DNA of 64,000 bases from Caulobacter sp. 602-1 (GTDB lineage Bacteria > Pseudomonadota > Alphaproteobacteria > Caulobacterales > Caulobacteraceae): contig NZ_RRYI01000003.1 of NCBI RefSeq assembly GCF_003931565.1, positions 124,001 through 188,000 of the forward strand, in the 5' to 3' direction. Below, one piece after another: positions 1 to 8,580 of this stretch; within the stretch, counting starts at the first letter, position 1, and each line of letters opens with the position of its first letter. The position numbers and the translations under genes were made by a program. The notes beneath the pieces were generated by a model. The model was not told where the DNA came from. It ran no database searches and saw only the letters and a program-made list of their open reading frames with translations.

Positions 1-2
1 CG

Positions 3-485
3 CCGGGGGCGGAGATCATCTCGACCTGGGCGATGGCGTCCAAGCCGCGCCAGCGCTGTCCCGCCTGGCTGAGGAGCACGCTGGTCTGGGAGGCGTCCGA
101 TCCGTACCTCTATCTGCGCATGGGCGGCGACGGTCGCCTGATCGTCGGCGGCGAGGACGAGGCGTCGGCGGACGCGCACGAGGATAAGGCCAAGCTGAAG
201 CGCAAGCGCGAGGTCATCACCGCCAAGCTGCGGCGGCTGTTGCCCGATGTCGCGTTCGAGACCGACTACGGTTGGGCCGGGGCCTTTGGCGAGAGCGCCA
301 CCGGCCTTCCCAACATCGGGCCCGTCATGGGCATGGATCACACCTGGGCCGTCATGGGGTTCGGCGGCAACGGCATCACCTATTCGGTCATCGCTTCGCA
401 GATCGTCGCGGCGGAGGTGCGAGGCAAAACCGACCCGGACGCCGATCTCTACAGACCGGCCAAAAGCGACGCTGGCGCCGCATGA
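3..485 (+). CDS. FAD-dependent oxidoreductase, DadA/DAO-like, C-terminal part (5' end cut by window)
   Basis: The reading frame is already open at the window edge, so the N-terminal FAD-binding (Rossmann) part is missing. The visible 160 residues look like the end of a D-amino-acid-oxidase/DadA-type flavoenzyme: a segment with the YLYLRMGGDGRLIVGGEDE pattern, a charged helix, then GYGWAG-like and GLPNIGPV segments, and the terminal GFGGNGITYSVIASQI block that in this fold contacts the flavin. Such enzymes oxidise amines or amino acids and pass electrons to FAD. The substrate cannot be inferred from this fragment. Nothing obvious links it to the hemerythrin gene 237 bp downstream. Confidence 0.75.
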   Translation, partial: PGAEIISTWAMASKPRQRCPAWLRSTLVWEASDPYLYLRMGGDGRLIVGGEDEASADAHEDKAKLKRKREVITAKLRRLLPDVAFETDYGWAGAFGESATGLPNIGPVMGMDHTWAVMGFGGNGITYSVIASQIVAAEVRGKTDPDADLYRPAKSDAGAA

Positions 486-722
486 CCCCGCGAGCGGCTG
501 GGCCGACCCAGCGCTTGATCTCCCGCCTGAGCACACGGTCCGCGTCAGATCCCGATGCCGGGCCGTGGTGCGTAGCGATTCACTCAGGAGGGATCGCCGC
601 GACTGAATTCCGAAGTCAGCCGCAGCGCAGCTTTCGCGGAAGTCATGCGTTTCCTGGGGCGAGCCCGTTGAGCCGCCGCGCCTGCGGCATGCCCCGTTCA
701 TAGCGCGACTTCAGGAGCATCC
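486..722. other. Intergenic region without a recognised gene
   Basis: These 237 bases separate the oxidoreductase from the hemerythrin-domain gene. Open frames here are arginine/proline-rich out-of-frame readings and have no family resemblance. The promoter of the following gene should lie here; I could not place it with confidence. A purine-rich stretch (ttcaggagc) at about 711-719 is a plausible ribosome binding site for the start at 723. Confidence 0.4.
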
Positions 723-1331
723 ATGACCAGACCCGCGAGCCAAGCAAAGCAGACAGCGGCAAAGGCCGCGGCGGTCGCGCAGGCGCGCTCTGTCGCTCCG
801 AAGGTGCCGGTTCGGATTGGCTCGACGCCGGCCACGAAGTTTCGCGGTAATCCCGCGATTTTCGGCCGACTTGTCGAGGACCACGACAAGCATCGCGCTC
901 TGTTGGCGATGATCGACGCCACCAGCCCGAACGATCCCGCGCGAAAGACGCTGTTTGAAGAATTTGTTCGAGACGTTCACGGCCACGCCGCGGCCGAGGA
1001 GCAAGCGCTGTGGTCCACCGTCATGCGCAACCCCGAGACGACCGAGTTCGCGCGGCACGCGGTGGGCGACCATCACAAGTTGGACAAGCTGATGGCGGAC
1101 GCCGCTGCCCGAGACATCTCGTCGCCCGGCTGGCTCACCCATTTCGCGGCTCTCAAGGAAGAGTATCTCGAACACATCCTCGAAGAAGAGACCGAGCAGT
1201 TTGTTGAAGCCGAGAAGACGCTATCCGAGCAGGATCAGCGCTACATGCAGAAGGTGTTCAACCGCAGGAAGAAAGCCGAAAAGGCGGCTGCGGTGATCGA
1301 GAAGAAAATCGCGCTAAAGCCTATCGCTTAG
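723..1331 (+). CDS. Hemerythrin HHE-domain protein
   Basis: The 202-residue product has a basic alanine-rich N-terminus (about residues 1-45) followed by a four-helix hemerythrin-like domain. Candidate di-iron ligands are seen as EDHDKH near residue 55, VHGHAAAEEQ near 90, GDHHKLD near 117 and EYLEHILEEE near 145, which is the spacing of histidine and acidic ligands of the HHE family. Such proteins bind oxygen, NO or iron, or sense them. The C-terminal roughly 30 residues are lysine-rich and could be a tail outside the fold. The ATG at 723 has a good ribosome binding site (caggagc) just upstream. It appears to be a single-gene unit, convergent with the leftward catabolic operon. Confidence 0.85.
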   Translation: MTRPASQAKQTAAKAAAVAQARSVAPKVPVRIGSTPATKFRGNPAIFGRLVEDHDKHRALLAMIDATSPNDPARKTLFEEFVRDVHGHAAAEEQALWSTVMRNPETTEFARHAVGDHHKLDKLMADAAARDISSPGWLTHFAALKEEYLEHILEEETEQFVEAEKTLSEQDQRYMQKVFNRRKKAEKAAAVIEKKIALKPIA

Positions 1332-1426
1332 CGTCGTCGCAGCGTCAGAAGGCGCCCTTGCTTCTCTTCCGGCAGCCACACATCCGCGTCCGCTAGCCGC
1401 CAGTCCATTTTCGGAGCGTCGACGGT

Positions 1427-2341
1427 CTAAAGGCTGTAAAGACGGGCCGCGTTGTCGTGCAGGACGTTGCGACGCTCGTCCGGGCTCAGAAAATCGGCCG
1501 CCTCCCGGGCCATCCGCGTCTTCTCGGCATAGGTCCAGCGCATGCTCTGGCCGATATCCGAGCCCCATACCAGGCGGTCGGGGCCGAAGCTGTCGACCAT
1601 GCGCCGCACGATCCGGGCGGCGCGCACGTCCGCGGCGACGCAGCGCTCGAAATTGATCTCGGTGATCTTGAAGTGGACGTTCGGCACGTCCTCGAAGATC
1701 TTGATCGTACGATCGATGCCGAAGTCCGGCGCTGGCGGCATGACCACCGTCTCGCCCGCCTCCTCCGCCAGCTTGACCTCGTACTGGGTCATGCCGAACG
1801 GCATGGCGCCGTGGTCGAGCAGGATCGGCAGATCCCGAAACTGCCTGGCGATGATCCTCACCAGCGGCAGCAGATAGGGCAGCTGGTTCATGAACATGAT
1901 CATGGTCATCGGCGTGCCGAGATCGGCGCAGGTCTTCCAGACCTCCATGGCCGCCGGCGAGCTCATCCAGGCGGTGTCCAGCAGCCAGGGCCGCGCGTTG
2001 GCCATCCGGAAGCCTCGGCAGTGATGGTCGCGGACCATCTCGCGATACAGCGCCGGGGTCTGAGGGTCCTGGGTGTCCAGGATGACGACGGGATGTAGCC
2101 GCCCGGGATGCTCGTGCGCGGCGTCCAGGATGTAGCTGTTGTCGTAGCCGTAGACGTGGCCGCGCTGGACCAGGCAAGCGCGTTCCACGTGGTGCGCGTC
2201 CATCATGCCGATCAGGGCGTCGACCGTGACGCTGTAGTTCGGACGGTCTGGGACCGGCAGGTCAGGCGTGAACGGCCGGGCCTGGTAGCGGGTCCAGTCG
2301 TCGGCGATCAGATGGGCGTGGGTGTCGAAAAGCTTGTCCAT
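1427..2341 (-). CDS. Amidohydrolase family protein (LigI/ACMSD-like TIM barrel), operon end
   Basis: The 304-residue protein is a metal-dependent hydrolase of the amidohydrolase-2 type. It begins with the metal-binding DTHAHL motif (residues 6-11), has a conserved LLDHGAMPFG segment near 175 and ends with VWGSDIG near 260, whose aspartate is the usual catalytic residue. Relatives include 2-pyrone-4,6-dicarboxylate lactonase and aminocarboxymuconate-semialdehyde decarboxylase, so a lactone hydrolase or decarboxylase role in aromatic catabolism fits. It is the last gene of the ten-gene operon, and its ATG overlaps the stop of the aldolase gene by one base (TGATG), suggesting translational coupling. 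The exact substrate is unknown; it is only distantly similar to the second amidohydrolase in the same operon. Confidence 0.85.
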   Translation of the reverse strand: MDKLFDTHAHLIADDWTRYQARPFTPDLPVPDRPNYSVTVDALIGMMDAHHVERACLVQRGHVYGYDNSYILDAAHEHPGRLHPVVILDTQDPQTPALYREMVRDHHCRGFRMANARPWLLDTAWMSSPAAMEVWKTCADLGTPMTMIMFMNQLPYLLPLVRIIARQFRDLPILLDHGAMPFGMTQYEVKLAEEAGETVVMPPAPDFGIDRTIKIFEDVPNVHFKITEINFERCVAADVRAARIVRRMVDSFGPDRLVWGSDIGQSMRWTYAEKTRMAREAADFLSPDERRNVLHDNAARLYSL

Positions 2342-3126
2342 CAGGCCTGACCGTCGAAAGCCTTTCGGGCGGCCAAGGCGCCCTGCCGCAACAGGCCCTG
2401 GTCCGAGGACACCAGGAAGCCTGTCACGCCCGCTTCGCCCAGGCGCGCGATGTCGGGATCGGCGCCCGAGCCGACATGGGCGATCAGCGGGATGTTGTGG
2501 CGCCGCGCCGCCTCGGTGATCCGCGCCACCGCGGCGGCGATCGTAGGGTCGCTGACGTTCGGCGCGCCCAGTCGGGCCGACAGGTCGCCGCGTCCGATGA
2601 AAGCCGCCGTCAGTCCCTCGACCGTGAAGATCTCGTCCAGCTGATCGATGGCCTCTGGATCCTCGATCATGGCGATGATCGACGTCGAGGCGTCGGCATT
2701 GGCCATGTGGTCGGCGAAGCCTCGCGCCCCATATTCCCCCGCACGCGGCGAGTTGGAAAAGCCTCGCGCGCCGCCATGATAGCGGCAGGCCGAGACGATC
2801 TCGCGAAGCTTGGCGGCGCTGGTCACGTGTGGCGTCAGCACGCCGGCCGCGCCGCAGTCCAGGGCTTGCAGCAGGTGATGCTCGTCGCTGGACGCGACGC
2901 GGACCACGCTGGGGATCCCCGCCGCGCGGGCGGCCAGCATCATCAGGTCGATGTCGCCGGCGGAGAATGGCGCGTGCTCGGCGTCCACCACCACGAAGTC
3001 GAAGCCGGCCCCGCCGAGGATCTCGGTCGCATGGCCGGTGGCGGTCTTCAGGAACGTGCCCAGCAGCCGCTCACGCCCCTCCAGCCGCTGGCGGAAACGT
3101 CGCTGGATTTCACTGTGCGGATGCAT
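2341..3126 (-). CDS. HpcH/HpaI aldolase family protein
   Basis: The 261-residue product belongs to the HpaI/GarL class II aldolases, which split 4-hydroxy-2-oxo acids into pyruvate (or oxaloacetate) and an aldehyde using a divalent metal. Visible hallmarks are LGTFLKTA near residue 22, the VVVDAEHAPF motif containing the catalytic histidine near 50, MIEDPEAID with the metal-binding glutamate near 150, and FIGRGDLSARLG with the metal-binding aspartate near 180. The upstream in-frame extension is out-of-frame reading of the cupin gene, so I start at the ATG at 3126, which overlaps the cupin stop by one base. Next to a semialdehyde dehydrogenase gene, a retro-aldol step releasing a semialdehyde is likely. 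Confidence 0.9.
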   Translation of the reverse strand: MHPHSEIQRRFRQRLEGRERLLGTFLKTATGHATEILGGAGFDFVVVDAEHAPFSAGDIDLMMLAARAAGIPSVVRVASSDEHHLLQALDCGAAGVLTPHVTSAAKLREIVSACRYHGGARGFSNSPRAGEYGARGFADHMANADASTSIIAMIEDPEAIDQLDEIFTVEGLTAAFIGRGDLSARLGAPNVSDPTIAAAVARITEAARRHNIPLIAHVGSGADPDIARLGEAGVTGFLVSSDQGLLRQGALAARKAFDGQA

Positions 3127-4067
3127 CAGGCCTCCGCCCCAGAAGCAGAATGGGCCGGCGCGGGATAGTCGTCGGCGTTCAGCACCCACCCGGCCATGTC
3201 CGAGAAGTCCTTGCGCGGCGGGCTGAAGATGTCGACCAGCAGGTTGCCCATGCCCGGCGCGACCGAGGCGGAGGTGTGGATCGCCCGGGCCGGGATCACC
3301 GCGATCGACGGCGCCGGACAGGTCACGTGCTCGTCGTCGCGCCAGTCCGACAGCTTCGCGGTCCAGGGCCAGCGGAGGTGGTGGACGAAGCTGCCGCCCA
3401 TCGCCAGCGACCCTTGCTCGAAGTCGTCGTGGAAGTGCGGCGACAGCTTGTTGGGATCGCGCGGCGCGGCCGGCTCGAACACGTTGATCATGAAGGTCGT
3501 GCAGCGCCAGATCCGACCGAAACGCCCCTCCTGGGCGGGCACGTTCAGCGAATACTTGCGAACCTTGAAGCCGCCCGGCGGGTCGGGCCAACGAACCAGC
3601 GGCGGGATGTGCGGCGCGCCCGCGGCGTAGGTTTCCGCGTTCGAGCAGAGGGCTGCCAGGTCCTGGGAAGCCGTGGTGAACAGCCGCACGATTTCGCCGC
3701 CCTCGGGCAGTTCGATGCGGCTGTCGCCCGGTGGGATGAAGGCGATGTGCTCACCCGTCACCTCGACCGTCTCACCGCCAGCCTTGATCAGCGCCCAGGG
3801 CTCCGGCGACTCGATCAGCAGGACGTATTCGTCGACCTGGCCCCTGCGCTCCAGCACCGCGCCCGGCTTGGCCAGGGTGTAGGCGACGATGAAGTTGGCC
3901 CCGCGCGTCAGCCAGGTGCGGCCGGTCTCGTCGTCGATCTGCGGCGGGCTCTCGCCGAACAGGGCGTAGGACGAGGCGCCGAAGCCGTCGGTGGTGGTCG
4001 GGGTGGCGGCGGCCGTCGCGGTCGCCAGCTTCGAGCGGGGGTCCGCGTCGGCGTACATGGTTGACAT
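3126..4067 (-). CDS. Bicupin protein with one metal-site-competent cupin
   Basis: The 313-residue protein appears to have two cupin domains. The C-terminal one (about residues 195-285) has a recognisable metal site: PHFHDDFEQG gives H-x-H-x3-E, and PARAIH supplies the fourth histidine. The N-terminal one (about 55-145) shows the strand pattern but carries ERRGQVDEYV where histidines would be expected, so it probably binds no metal. Bicupins include ring-cleaving dioxygenases and isomerases; this one cannot be assigned a reaction from sequence alone. The gene starts 26 bases after the SnoaL-like gene and overlaps the aldolase start by one base. A purine-rich site (gagaggccgac) precedes the ATG. 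Confidence 0.7.
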   Translation of the reverse strand: MSTMYADADPRSKLATATAAATPTTTDGFGASSYALFGESPPQIDDETGRTWLTRGANFIVAYTLAKPGAVLERRGQVDEYVLLIESPEPWALIKAGGETVEVTGEHIAFIPPGDSRIELPEGGEIVRLFTTASQDLAALCSNAETYAAGAPHIPPLVRWPDPPGGFKVRKYSLNVPAQEGRFGRIWRCTTFMINVFEPAAPRDPNKLSPHFHDDFEQGSLAMGGSFVHHLRWPWTAKLSDWRDDEHVTCPAPSIAVIPARAIHTSASVAPGMGNLLVDIFSPPRKDFSDMAGWVLNADDYPAPAHSASGAEA

Positions 4068-4093
4068 CTGTCGGCCTCTCTTCTGGACGCTAA

Positions 4094-4540
4094 TCAGAGC
4101 TTCGGGTTGGTGATGGGCGTGTCGCCCTCGAACCAGTGCTCGAACCGGCGGTAGGTGCAGAGCCAGCGGTCGCCGACGCGCTGGTATTTGTCGGTGGCCA
4201 TCGAGATCGAGATCGGCGGCGCGCTGGGCAGGATCTTCTCGCCGTTGGCGGCGTACAGGAAGAGATAGCAGCTGCTCTCGGCCGTATCCTCGCCGGTGAA
4301 CCAGGCGCGGAAATTGGTGAAGCTGTGCACGGCCAGACGCGGCCCCTGGGCGATGCGCCAGTCGTAGAAGGCCTGGATCTTCTCTTTGCCCTCGTAGGAG
4401 GCCTTCTGGCCGTGGAAGACGGCGTCGTCGGTGTAGTAGCTGTGGGCCTCGCGGCCGCCGTTGGTGTCGATTTCGTGCCAGTAGTCGGCCAGTTGCTGCT
4501 GCAGCTCGAAGGTCAGTTCGGCAAGCTTGGGATCGTACAT
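4094..4540 (-). CDS. SnoaL-like / NTF2-fold protein
   Basis: The 148-residue product has the size and layout of the NTF2-like superfamily: an N-terminal helix (LTFELQQQLADYWHEID), an acidic YYTDDAVFHG strand typical of SnoaL_4 dehydratase/hydroxylase-type proteins, and a curved sheet ending in a YRRFEHWFEGD segment. Members act as small hydratases, isomerases or as beta subunits of ring-hydroxylating dioxygenases. No catalytic assignment is possible. It lies between the MFS carrier gene (23-base gap) and the bicupin gene (26-base gap) in the same operon, with an AAGGACCC-like ribosome binding site. Confidence 0.75.
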   Translation of the reverse strand: MYDPKLAELTFELQQQLADYWHEIDTNGGREAHSYYTDDAVFHGQKASYEGKEKIQAFYDWRIAQGPRLAVHSFTNFRAWFTGEDTAESSCYLFLYAANGEKILPSAPPISISMATDKYQRVGDRWLCTYRRFEHWFEGDTPITNPKL

Positions 4541-4563
4541 CTATCGGGTCCTTAAGAAAGGTC

Positions 4564-5892
4564 TCAGCCGACCGTATTGGTCGCGCCGGCGGCGTCTTGC
4601 TCGACAGGGCTCTGTTGCTTGCCCGCCGCCTCGGCGGCGGGGTCGTCGCCCAGGCTGTGCAGTTCGCGGCCGACCGTCTCGGGCAGCAGCAGGGTGGTCA
4701 GGAACGAGCCGGTCATGGCCAGGATCGCCAGCGCCGCCATGGCCACGCTCAGCGGCAGGGTCTTGGCCAGAAGCGCCACGCCGGTGATCAGCAGCGCGCT
4801 GCCGCCGCGGCCCAGGTTGTAGGCGAAGGCCTGGCCCGTTGCGCGCACCTCGGTCGGGAAAAGTTCGGTGAAGTACGGCCCGAACGAAGCGTAGATGCCG
4901 AACTGGAAGAAGCCGTAGACGAAGCCGGCCGGGATCAGGAACGCGGCGGAGCCGCCGACCGGGGCGAACAGATAGATCGCCGCCGACAGGATGAAGCCGG
5001 CGCCGAACAGACGGAAGGCGCCGCGACGTCCGATCCTGTCGGAGATGTAGGCGTTGACCAGGAAGCCGAAGAAGCCGCCGGCGCTGTTGATCATCACGCA
5101 GGTCCCGGCCAGGGAGACGCTCATGTGGCGCTCCAGGGTGAGGAAGCTGGTCAAGTAGGCGCTGATGGCGAAGGCCGCGCCCTGCGTGCCCAGCGACAGC
5201 AGCGAGGCCAGGAAGGTGGTGCGCAGGACGCGCTTGCCGAAGATGTCGGCGATCATCGGCCTGCGGCCGGTTTCGGCGGCGCGCTGCTGGGCGGCGCGGT
5301 AGATTTCGGGATCGTCGGAGCCCCGACGGACGAAGAACACCAGCAGCGCCGGCAGCAGGCCGATCCAGAACACCGCCCGCCAGCCGATGTCGGCCGGGAA
5401 CATCGCCGCGAACGGGCCAGCCAGCAGGGCCGCGATCCCCGAGCCGATCGCCGCGCCGCTGTGCACGACGCCCAGCGCCTTGCCCCGGTGCTTGGCGGAG
5501 ATCATCTCGCCCAGCAGCACAGCCCCGACCGCCCATTCAGCCCCGAAGCCGATCCCCTGCAGGATCCGCGCGGCGAACAGCTGCTCGTAGTTCTGCGCGA
5601 AGCCCGAGACGAACGAGAAGAACGAGAACCACAGGATGGTCAGCTGCAGGATGCGGGCCCGGCCGAACCGGTCGCTGAGCCAGCCGCCCAGCCAACCGCC
5701 GATGGCGGCGGCGACATAGTTGGCGCTGGCGATGTAGCTGGCTTCGGTCAGGGTCATCCCGAAGGCGACCACCAGGACCGGGATCATGTACTGGAAGACC
5801 AGACCGTCGGCGCTGTCCATCGCCCAGCCGGCGCCGCACGTCCAGAAGACGCGCCGGGTCTTGCGGTCCGCCTCGCGGTACCAGGCCATCAT
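4564..5892 (-). CDS. MFS transporter, AAHS/sugar-porter-like organic acid carrier
   Basis: The 442-residue protein is a 12-helix major facilitator. The signature loop between helices 2 and 3 is GGWLSDRFGRARIL (about residues 66-82), and the second-half counterpart ISDRIGRRGAF is near 285. The sequence RILQGIGFGAEWAVGAVLLGEM near 110-130 resembles the aromatic acid:proton symporter and sialic-acid carriers. It is likely to import the substrate of this operon across the inner membrane. Two adjacent ATG codons occur at 5892 and 5889; the first is annotated. The C-terminal 30 residues are hydrophilic and cytoplasmic. The 124-base gap upstream is the largest within the operon and contains inverted repeats. 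Confidence 0.9.
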   Translation of the reverse strand: MMAWYREADRKTRRVFWTCGAGWAMDSADGLVFQYMIPVLVVAFGMTLTEASYIASANYVAAAIGGWLGGWLSDRFGRARILQLTILWFSFFSFVSGFAQNYEQLFAARILQGIGFGAEWAVGAVLLGEMISAKHRGKALGVVHSGAAIGSGIAALLAGPFAAMFPADIGWRAVFWIGLLPALLVFFVRRGSDDPEIYRAAQQRAAETGRRPMIADIFGKRVLRTTFLASLLSLGTQGAAFAISAYLTSFLTLERHMSVSLAGTCVMINSAGGFFGFLVNAYISDRIGRRGAFRLFGAGFILSAAIYLFAPVGGSAAFLIPAGFVYGFFQFGIYASFGPYFTELFPTEVRATGQAFAYNLGRGGSALLITGVALLAKTLPLSVAMAALAILAMTGSFLTTLLLPETVGRELHSLGDDPAAEAAGKQQSPVEQDAAGATNTVG

Positions 5893-5914
5893 GGGCGTTC
5901 CATCCTATGCTCCG

Positions 5915-6003
5915 CGCGGGAGGTCCCGCGTCTCTTGTTGGTCCGGACCGTATCCGATCCAGGGTATCGTGCGAGCGCCCGGGGACTTGTCCCGGCGGGC
6001 GCC
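5915..6003. repeat. Cluster of inverted repeats in the amidohydrolase-MFS gap
   Basis: Within the 124-base gap there is CGCGGGA-GG-TCCCGCG at 5915-5930, a palindrome GGTCCGGACC at 5940-5949 and a GC-rich hairpin built on GGGAC-TT-GTCCC near 5980-6000. On the transcribed (minus) strand the last lies just after the amidohydrolase stop. None is followed by a clear T-run, so they may tune processing or expression of the downstream half of the operon rather than terminate it. Confidence 0.4.
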
Positions 6004-6016
6004 GAAATTTGCCGTC

Positions 6017-6865
6017 TCAGGCGAAGTAGAAGCGCAGCGCCGCATCCGACAGCGCGCGCCGCGTGGCCGGGTCCGGCGCCCAGGCCCGAAGCTGCGCCAG
6101 GGCGCGGTCGTAGGTCATGCACCCCTCGTAGCCGACGAACGGCGCGTCGCTGCCCCAGAGCAGGCGCTCGGGCCCGACCCGGGTCATCAGCTCGGCGGCG
6201 GCGGCCTGAGCGATGGCTTCGGCGCGCGGCAGGTCGGGGTCGCGCCAGGCGTCCGGTCCGCCAAGCCGAAAGCCGGCGGCCAGCTTGATCCAGACCTTGC
6301 CGCGCTGCACGGCGTCGATGGCCGACTGGAAGCCCGGACAGGCAATGCCCTTTTCAGGCTCGGGATGGGCGAAGTGGTCCAGCACCAGCTTCACGCCCGA
6401 GGCCTCCAGCGCCGCCAGGGTCGGCTGCATCCGCTCGCCCTCGATGGCCACGTGGACGTGCCAGTCGAGATCGCGCACGCGGCGCAGCAGCAGGCGGTGA
6501 GCCTCGTCGGCGAAGTCCGGCAGCACGGCCTTGCGGACCAGCTGGAAGCGGATCCCGACCACGCCATCGTCGCGCATCCGGCGCAGCACATGGGGGTCGG
6601 TGTCCGGCGCGACGATCGCGGTCGCCCGCAGCCGCGGGCTCAGCTTGGCGGCCGCGATCGTGTACTCGTTGTAGGTCCCGGAGATGCTCAGGCCCGACAG
6701 GACGCCGAAATGGACGCCCTGGCGGTCCAGCTCGGCCAGATAGTCCTGGGGCGTGTAGTCGTAGGCCGGAGCGTTCCAGGCGTCCGCGATCAGCGGCAGA
6801 TCCCGCGTGAAGACGTGCGCGTGGCAGTCGACGATGGGCGCGCCAAGGTCAGAGGAGACCACCAC
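6017..6865 (-). CDS. Amidohydrolase family protein (2-pyrone-4,6-dicarboxylate lactonase-like)
   Basis: The 282-residue TIM-barrel hydrolase carries DCHAHVF at residues 12-18, VLDHFAHPEP near 155 and LLWGSDAPFVG near 245, the metal and catalytic signatures of the amidohydrolase-2 family to which LigI belongs. I chose the GTG at 6865, two bases after the SDR stop; a second GTG follows directly. A much longer in-frame extension runs through the SDR gene and is not real. Two enzymes of the same fold in one operon imply two hydrolytic or decarboxylating steps, or two related substrates. Confidence 0.85.
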   Translation of the reverse strand: MVVSSDLGAPIVDCHAHVFTRDLPLIADAWNAPAYDYTPQDYLAELDRQGVHFGVLSGLSISGTYNEYTIAAAKLSPRLRATAIVAPDTDPHVLRRMRDDGVVGIRFQLVRKAVLPDFADEAHRLLLRRVRDLDWHVHVAIEGERMQPTLAALEASGVKLVLDHFAHPEPEKGIACPGFQSAIDAVQRGKVWIKLAAGFRLGGPDAWRDPDLPRAEAIAQAAAAELMTRVGPERLLWGSDAPFVGYEGCMTYDRALAQLRAWAPDPATRRALSDAALRFYFA

Positions 6866-6867
6866 GG

Positions 6868-7605
6868 TCAGCGCGCGCCCGCGACTTCGATATTGGCGGC
6901 GGCCACGTACGACGCCGCGTCCGACACCAGGAACATCACGGCGGCGGCCACTTCCTCGGGCGTGCCCTCGCGCTTCATCGGCAGGGAGTCGCGGATCGCC
7001 TCCAGGCGGCCGGGCGCGTGGATCTCGGTGGCGATCGGGCCCGGTGAGACGCAGTTGACGCGGATTCCCTCGCCCGCCACCTCGCGAGCCAGGCCGAGAT
7101 TGAGGCTGTCGACCCCGCCCTTCGAGGCGGCGTACCACAGGTGCTGGTTCGGCGAGCCCAGCGTCGCGGCGCGCGAGGACAGCAGGACGATCGAGCCGCC
7201 CTGCCCGCCCAGTCGCGTCGACATCCGCTTGACCGCCTCGCGGCAGCTGATCAGCGCGCCGGTCAGGTTGACGGCGATGACTTGGGCCAGGGTGTCGTCG
7301 GTCTGATCGGCCAGCAGGCCGACGCCGCCCGTGATGCCGCCGTTGTAGACCAGGGCCGAGAGCCGGCCATGTTGATCCGCCGCCTCGAACATCCGCGCCA
7401 CATCGGCCGGGACACCCGTGTCGGCCTGCACGGCCGCGGCCCGGCCGCCCGCCGCCTGGATCGCCTCGACCACGCCCCGCGCCCTATCGGCCTGGCCGAC
7501 ATAGGTCAGCAGCACGAAATAGCCTTCCGCCGCCGCCGAGCGGGCGATCGCCTCGCCGATCCCGCGGCTTCCGCCCGTCACCAGAAAGACGCCCTTGTCC
7601 GTCAT
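6868..7605 (-). CDS. SDR family NAD(P)-dependent oxidoreductase
   Basis: The 245-residue protein is a classical short-chain dehydrogenase. It has the cofactor motif TGGSRGIG at residues 10-17, the YNGGI structural motif near 87, the catalytic serine in VLLSSRAA near 142 and the YAASK tyrosine/lysine pair near 157. The VSPGPIATEI segment after the active site is typical. It presumably oxidises an alcohol or reduces a ketone intermediate of the pathway. It starts 21 bases after the BKACE stop with a GGAAGGAA ribosome binding site and is followed after two bases by the amidohydrolase start. Confidence 0.9.
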   Translation of the reverse strand: MTDKGVFLVTGGSRGIGEAIARSAAAEGYFVLLTYVGQADRARGVVEAIQAAGGRAAAVQADTGVPADVARMFEAADQHGRLSALVYNGGITGGVGLLADQTDDTLAQVIAVNLTGALISCREAVKRMSTRLGGQGGSIVLLSSRAATLGSPNQHLWYAASKGGVDSLNLGLAREVAGEGIRVNCVSPGPIATEIHAPGRLEAIRDSLPMKREGTPEEVAAAVMFLVSDAASYVAAANIEVAGAR

Positions 7606-7626
7606 GATTTCGTTCCTTCCGGTGTT

Positions 7627-8562
7627 CTAGAAGCCGACCGCGTCGCCGCCCTTGAGGTCCAGCATCTGGCGGGCCTCGTCGGGCTTGGCGACATCCAGGC
7701 CCAAGGCCTCGATGATGGTGCGGATCTTGGTGACCTGCTCGGCGTTGGATTTGGCCAGCTCGCCGCGGCCGATATAGAGGCTGTCCTCCAGCCCGACCCG
7801 AACGTTGCCGCCCAGGAGCGCGCTCTGGGTGCAGAACGGCATCTGGTGACGGCCGGCGGCGAAGGCGGAGAACACGTAGTCGTCGCCGAACAGGCTGTCG
7901 GCCACCGTGACCATGTGGGCCAGGTTGCGCACGTCCGGCCCGATGCCGCCCAGGATGCCGAACACGCCCTGGATCAGGAACGGCGGCTTGATCAGCCCGC
8001 GCTCGGCGAAATGCGCGAGCGTGTAGAGATGGCCGATGTCGTAGCACTCGAACTCGAACCGCGTGCCGAGACCTTGGCCGATCTCGCGCATGATGCGCTC
8101 GATATAGACATTGTCGTTGTACATGATCCGGCCGCGCGAGGTTTCGACGTACTCGCGCTCCCAAGGATGCCGCCAGGTCTCGACGCGCGAGGCGGCGCCG
8201 CTGAAGTCGAAGATCAGCGGGCCCATGTTCAGCGAGCAGACCTCGGGCTTGAAGGCGAACGCCGCCTCCAGCCGCGCGTCCAGGGTCATGGTCGAGCTGC
8301 CGCCGGTCGAGATGTTGATCACCGCGTCGGTCGCCTGCTTGATCCGCGGCAGGAAGGCGCCGAAGTGCTCCGCCGACGGGCTGGGACGGCCGTCGATCGG
8401 ATCCCGCGCGTGCAGGTGCAGGATCGAGGCGCCGGCCGCCGCGGCCTCGATGGCCGCGTCGGCGATCTGGGTCGGCGTGATCGGCAGGTGCGGCGACATC
8501 GACGGCGTGTGAATCGAGCCGGTCGGCGCGCAGGTGATGATGATCTTCTTGTTCTGACGCAT
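7627..8562 (-). CDS. BKACE family enzyme (3-keto-5-aminohexanoate cleavage-like, DUF849)
   Basis: The 311-residue protein belongs to the beta-keto acid cleavage enzymes. These zinc enzymes condense a beta-keto acid with acetyl-CoA and release acetoacetate plus a new acyl-CoA. Seen here are IITCAPTGSIHTPSMSP at the N-terminus, the zinc motif LHLHARDPIDGRPS near residue 48, NISTGGSS near 84 and a C-terminal GLEDSLYIGRGELAKSN block, all in the family order and at the usual length. The acyl specificity differs between members and is not predictable here. It sits 18 bases after the aldehyde dehydrogenase gene with a GGGGGAG ribosome binding site. Confidence 0.92.
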   Translation of the reverse strand: MRQNKKIIITCAPTGSIHTPSMSPHLPITPTQIADAAIEAAAAGASILHLHARDPIDGRPSPSAEHFGAFLPRIKQATDAVINISTGGSSTMTLDARLEAAFAFKPEVCSLNMGPLIFDFSGAASRVETWRHPWEREYVETSRGRIMYNDNVYIERIMREIGQGLGTRFEFECYDIGHLYTLAHFAERGLIKPPFLIQGVFGILGGIGPDVRNLAHMVTVADSLFGDDYVFSAFAAGRHQMPFCTQSALLGGNVRVGLEDSLYIGRGELAKSNAEQVTKIRTIIEALGLDVAKPDEARQMLDLKGGDAVGF

Positions 8563-8580
8563 CGTCGACGCTCCCCCGAC

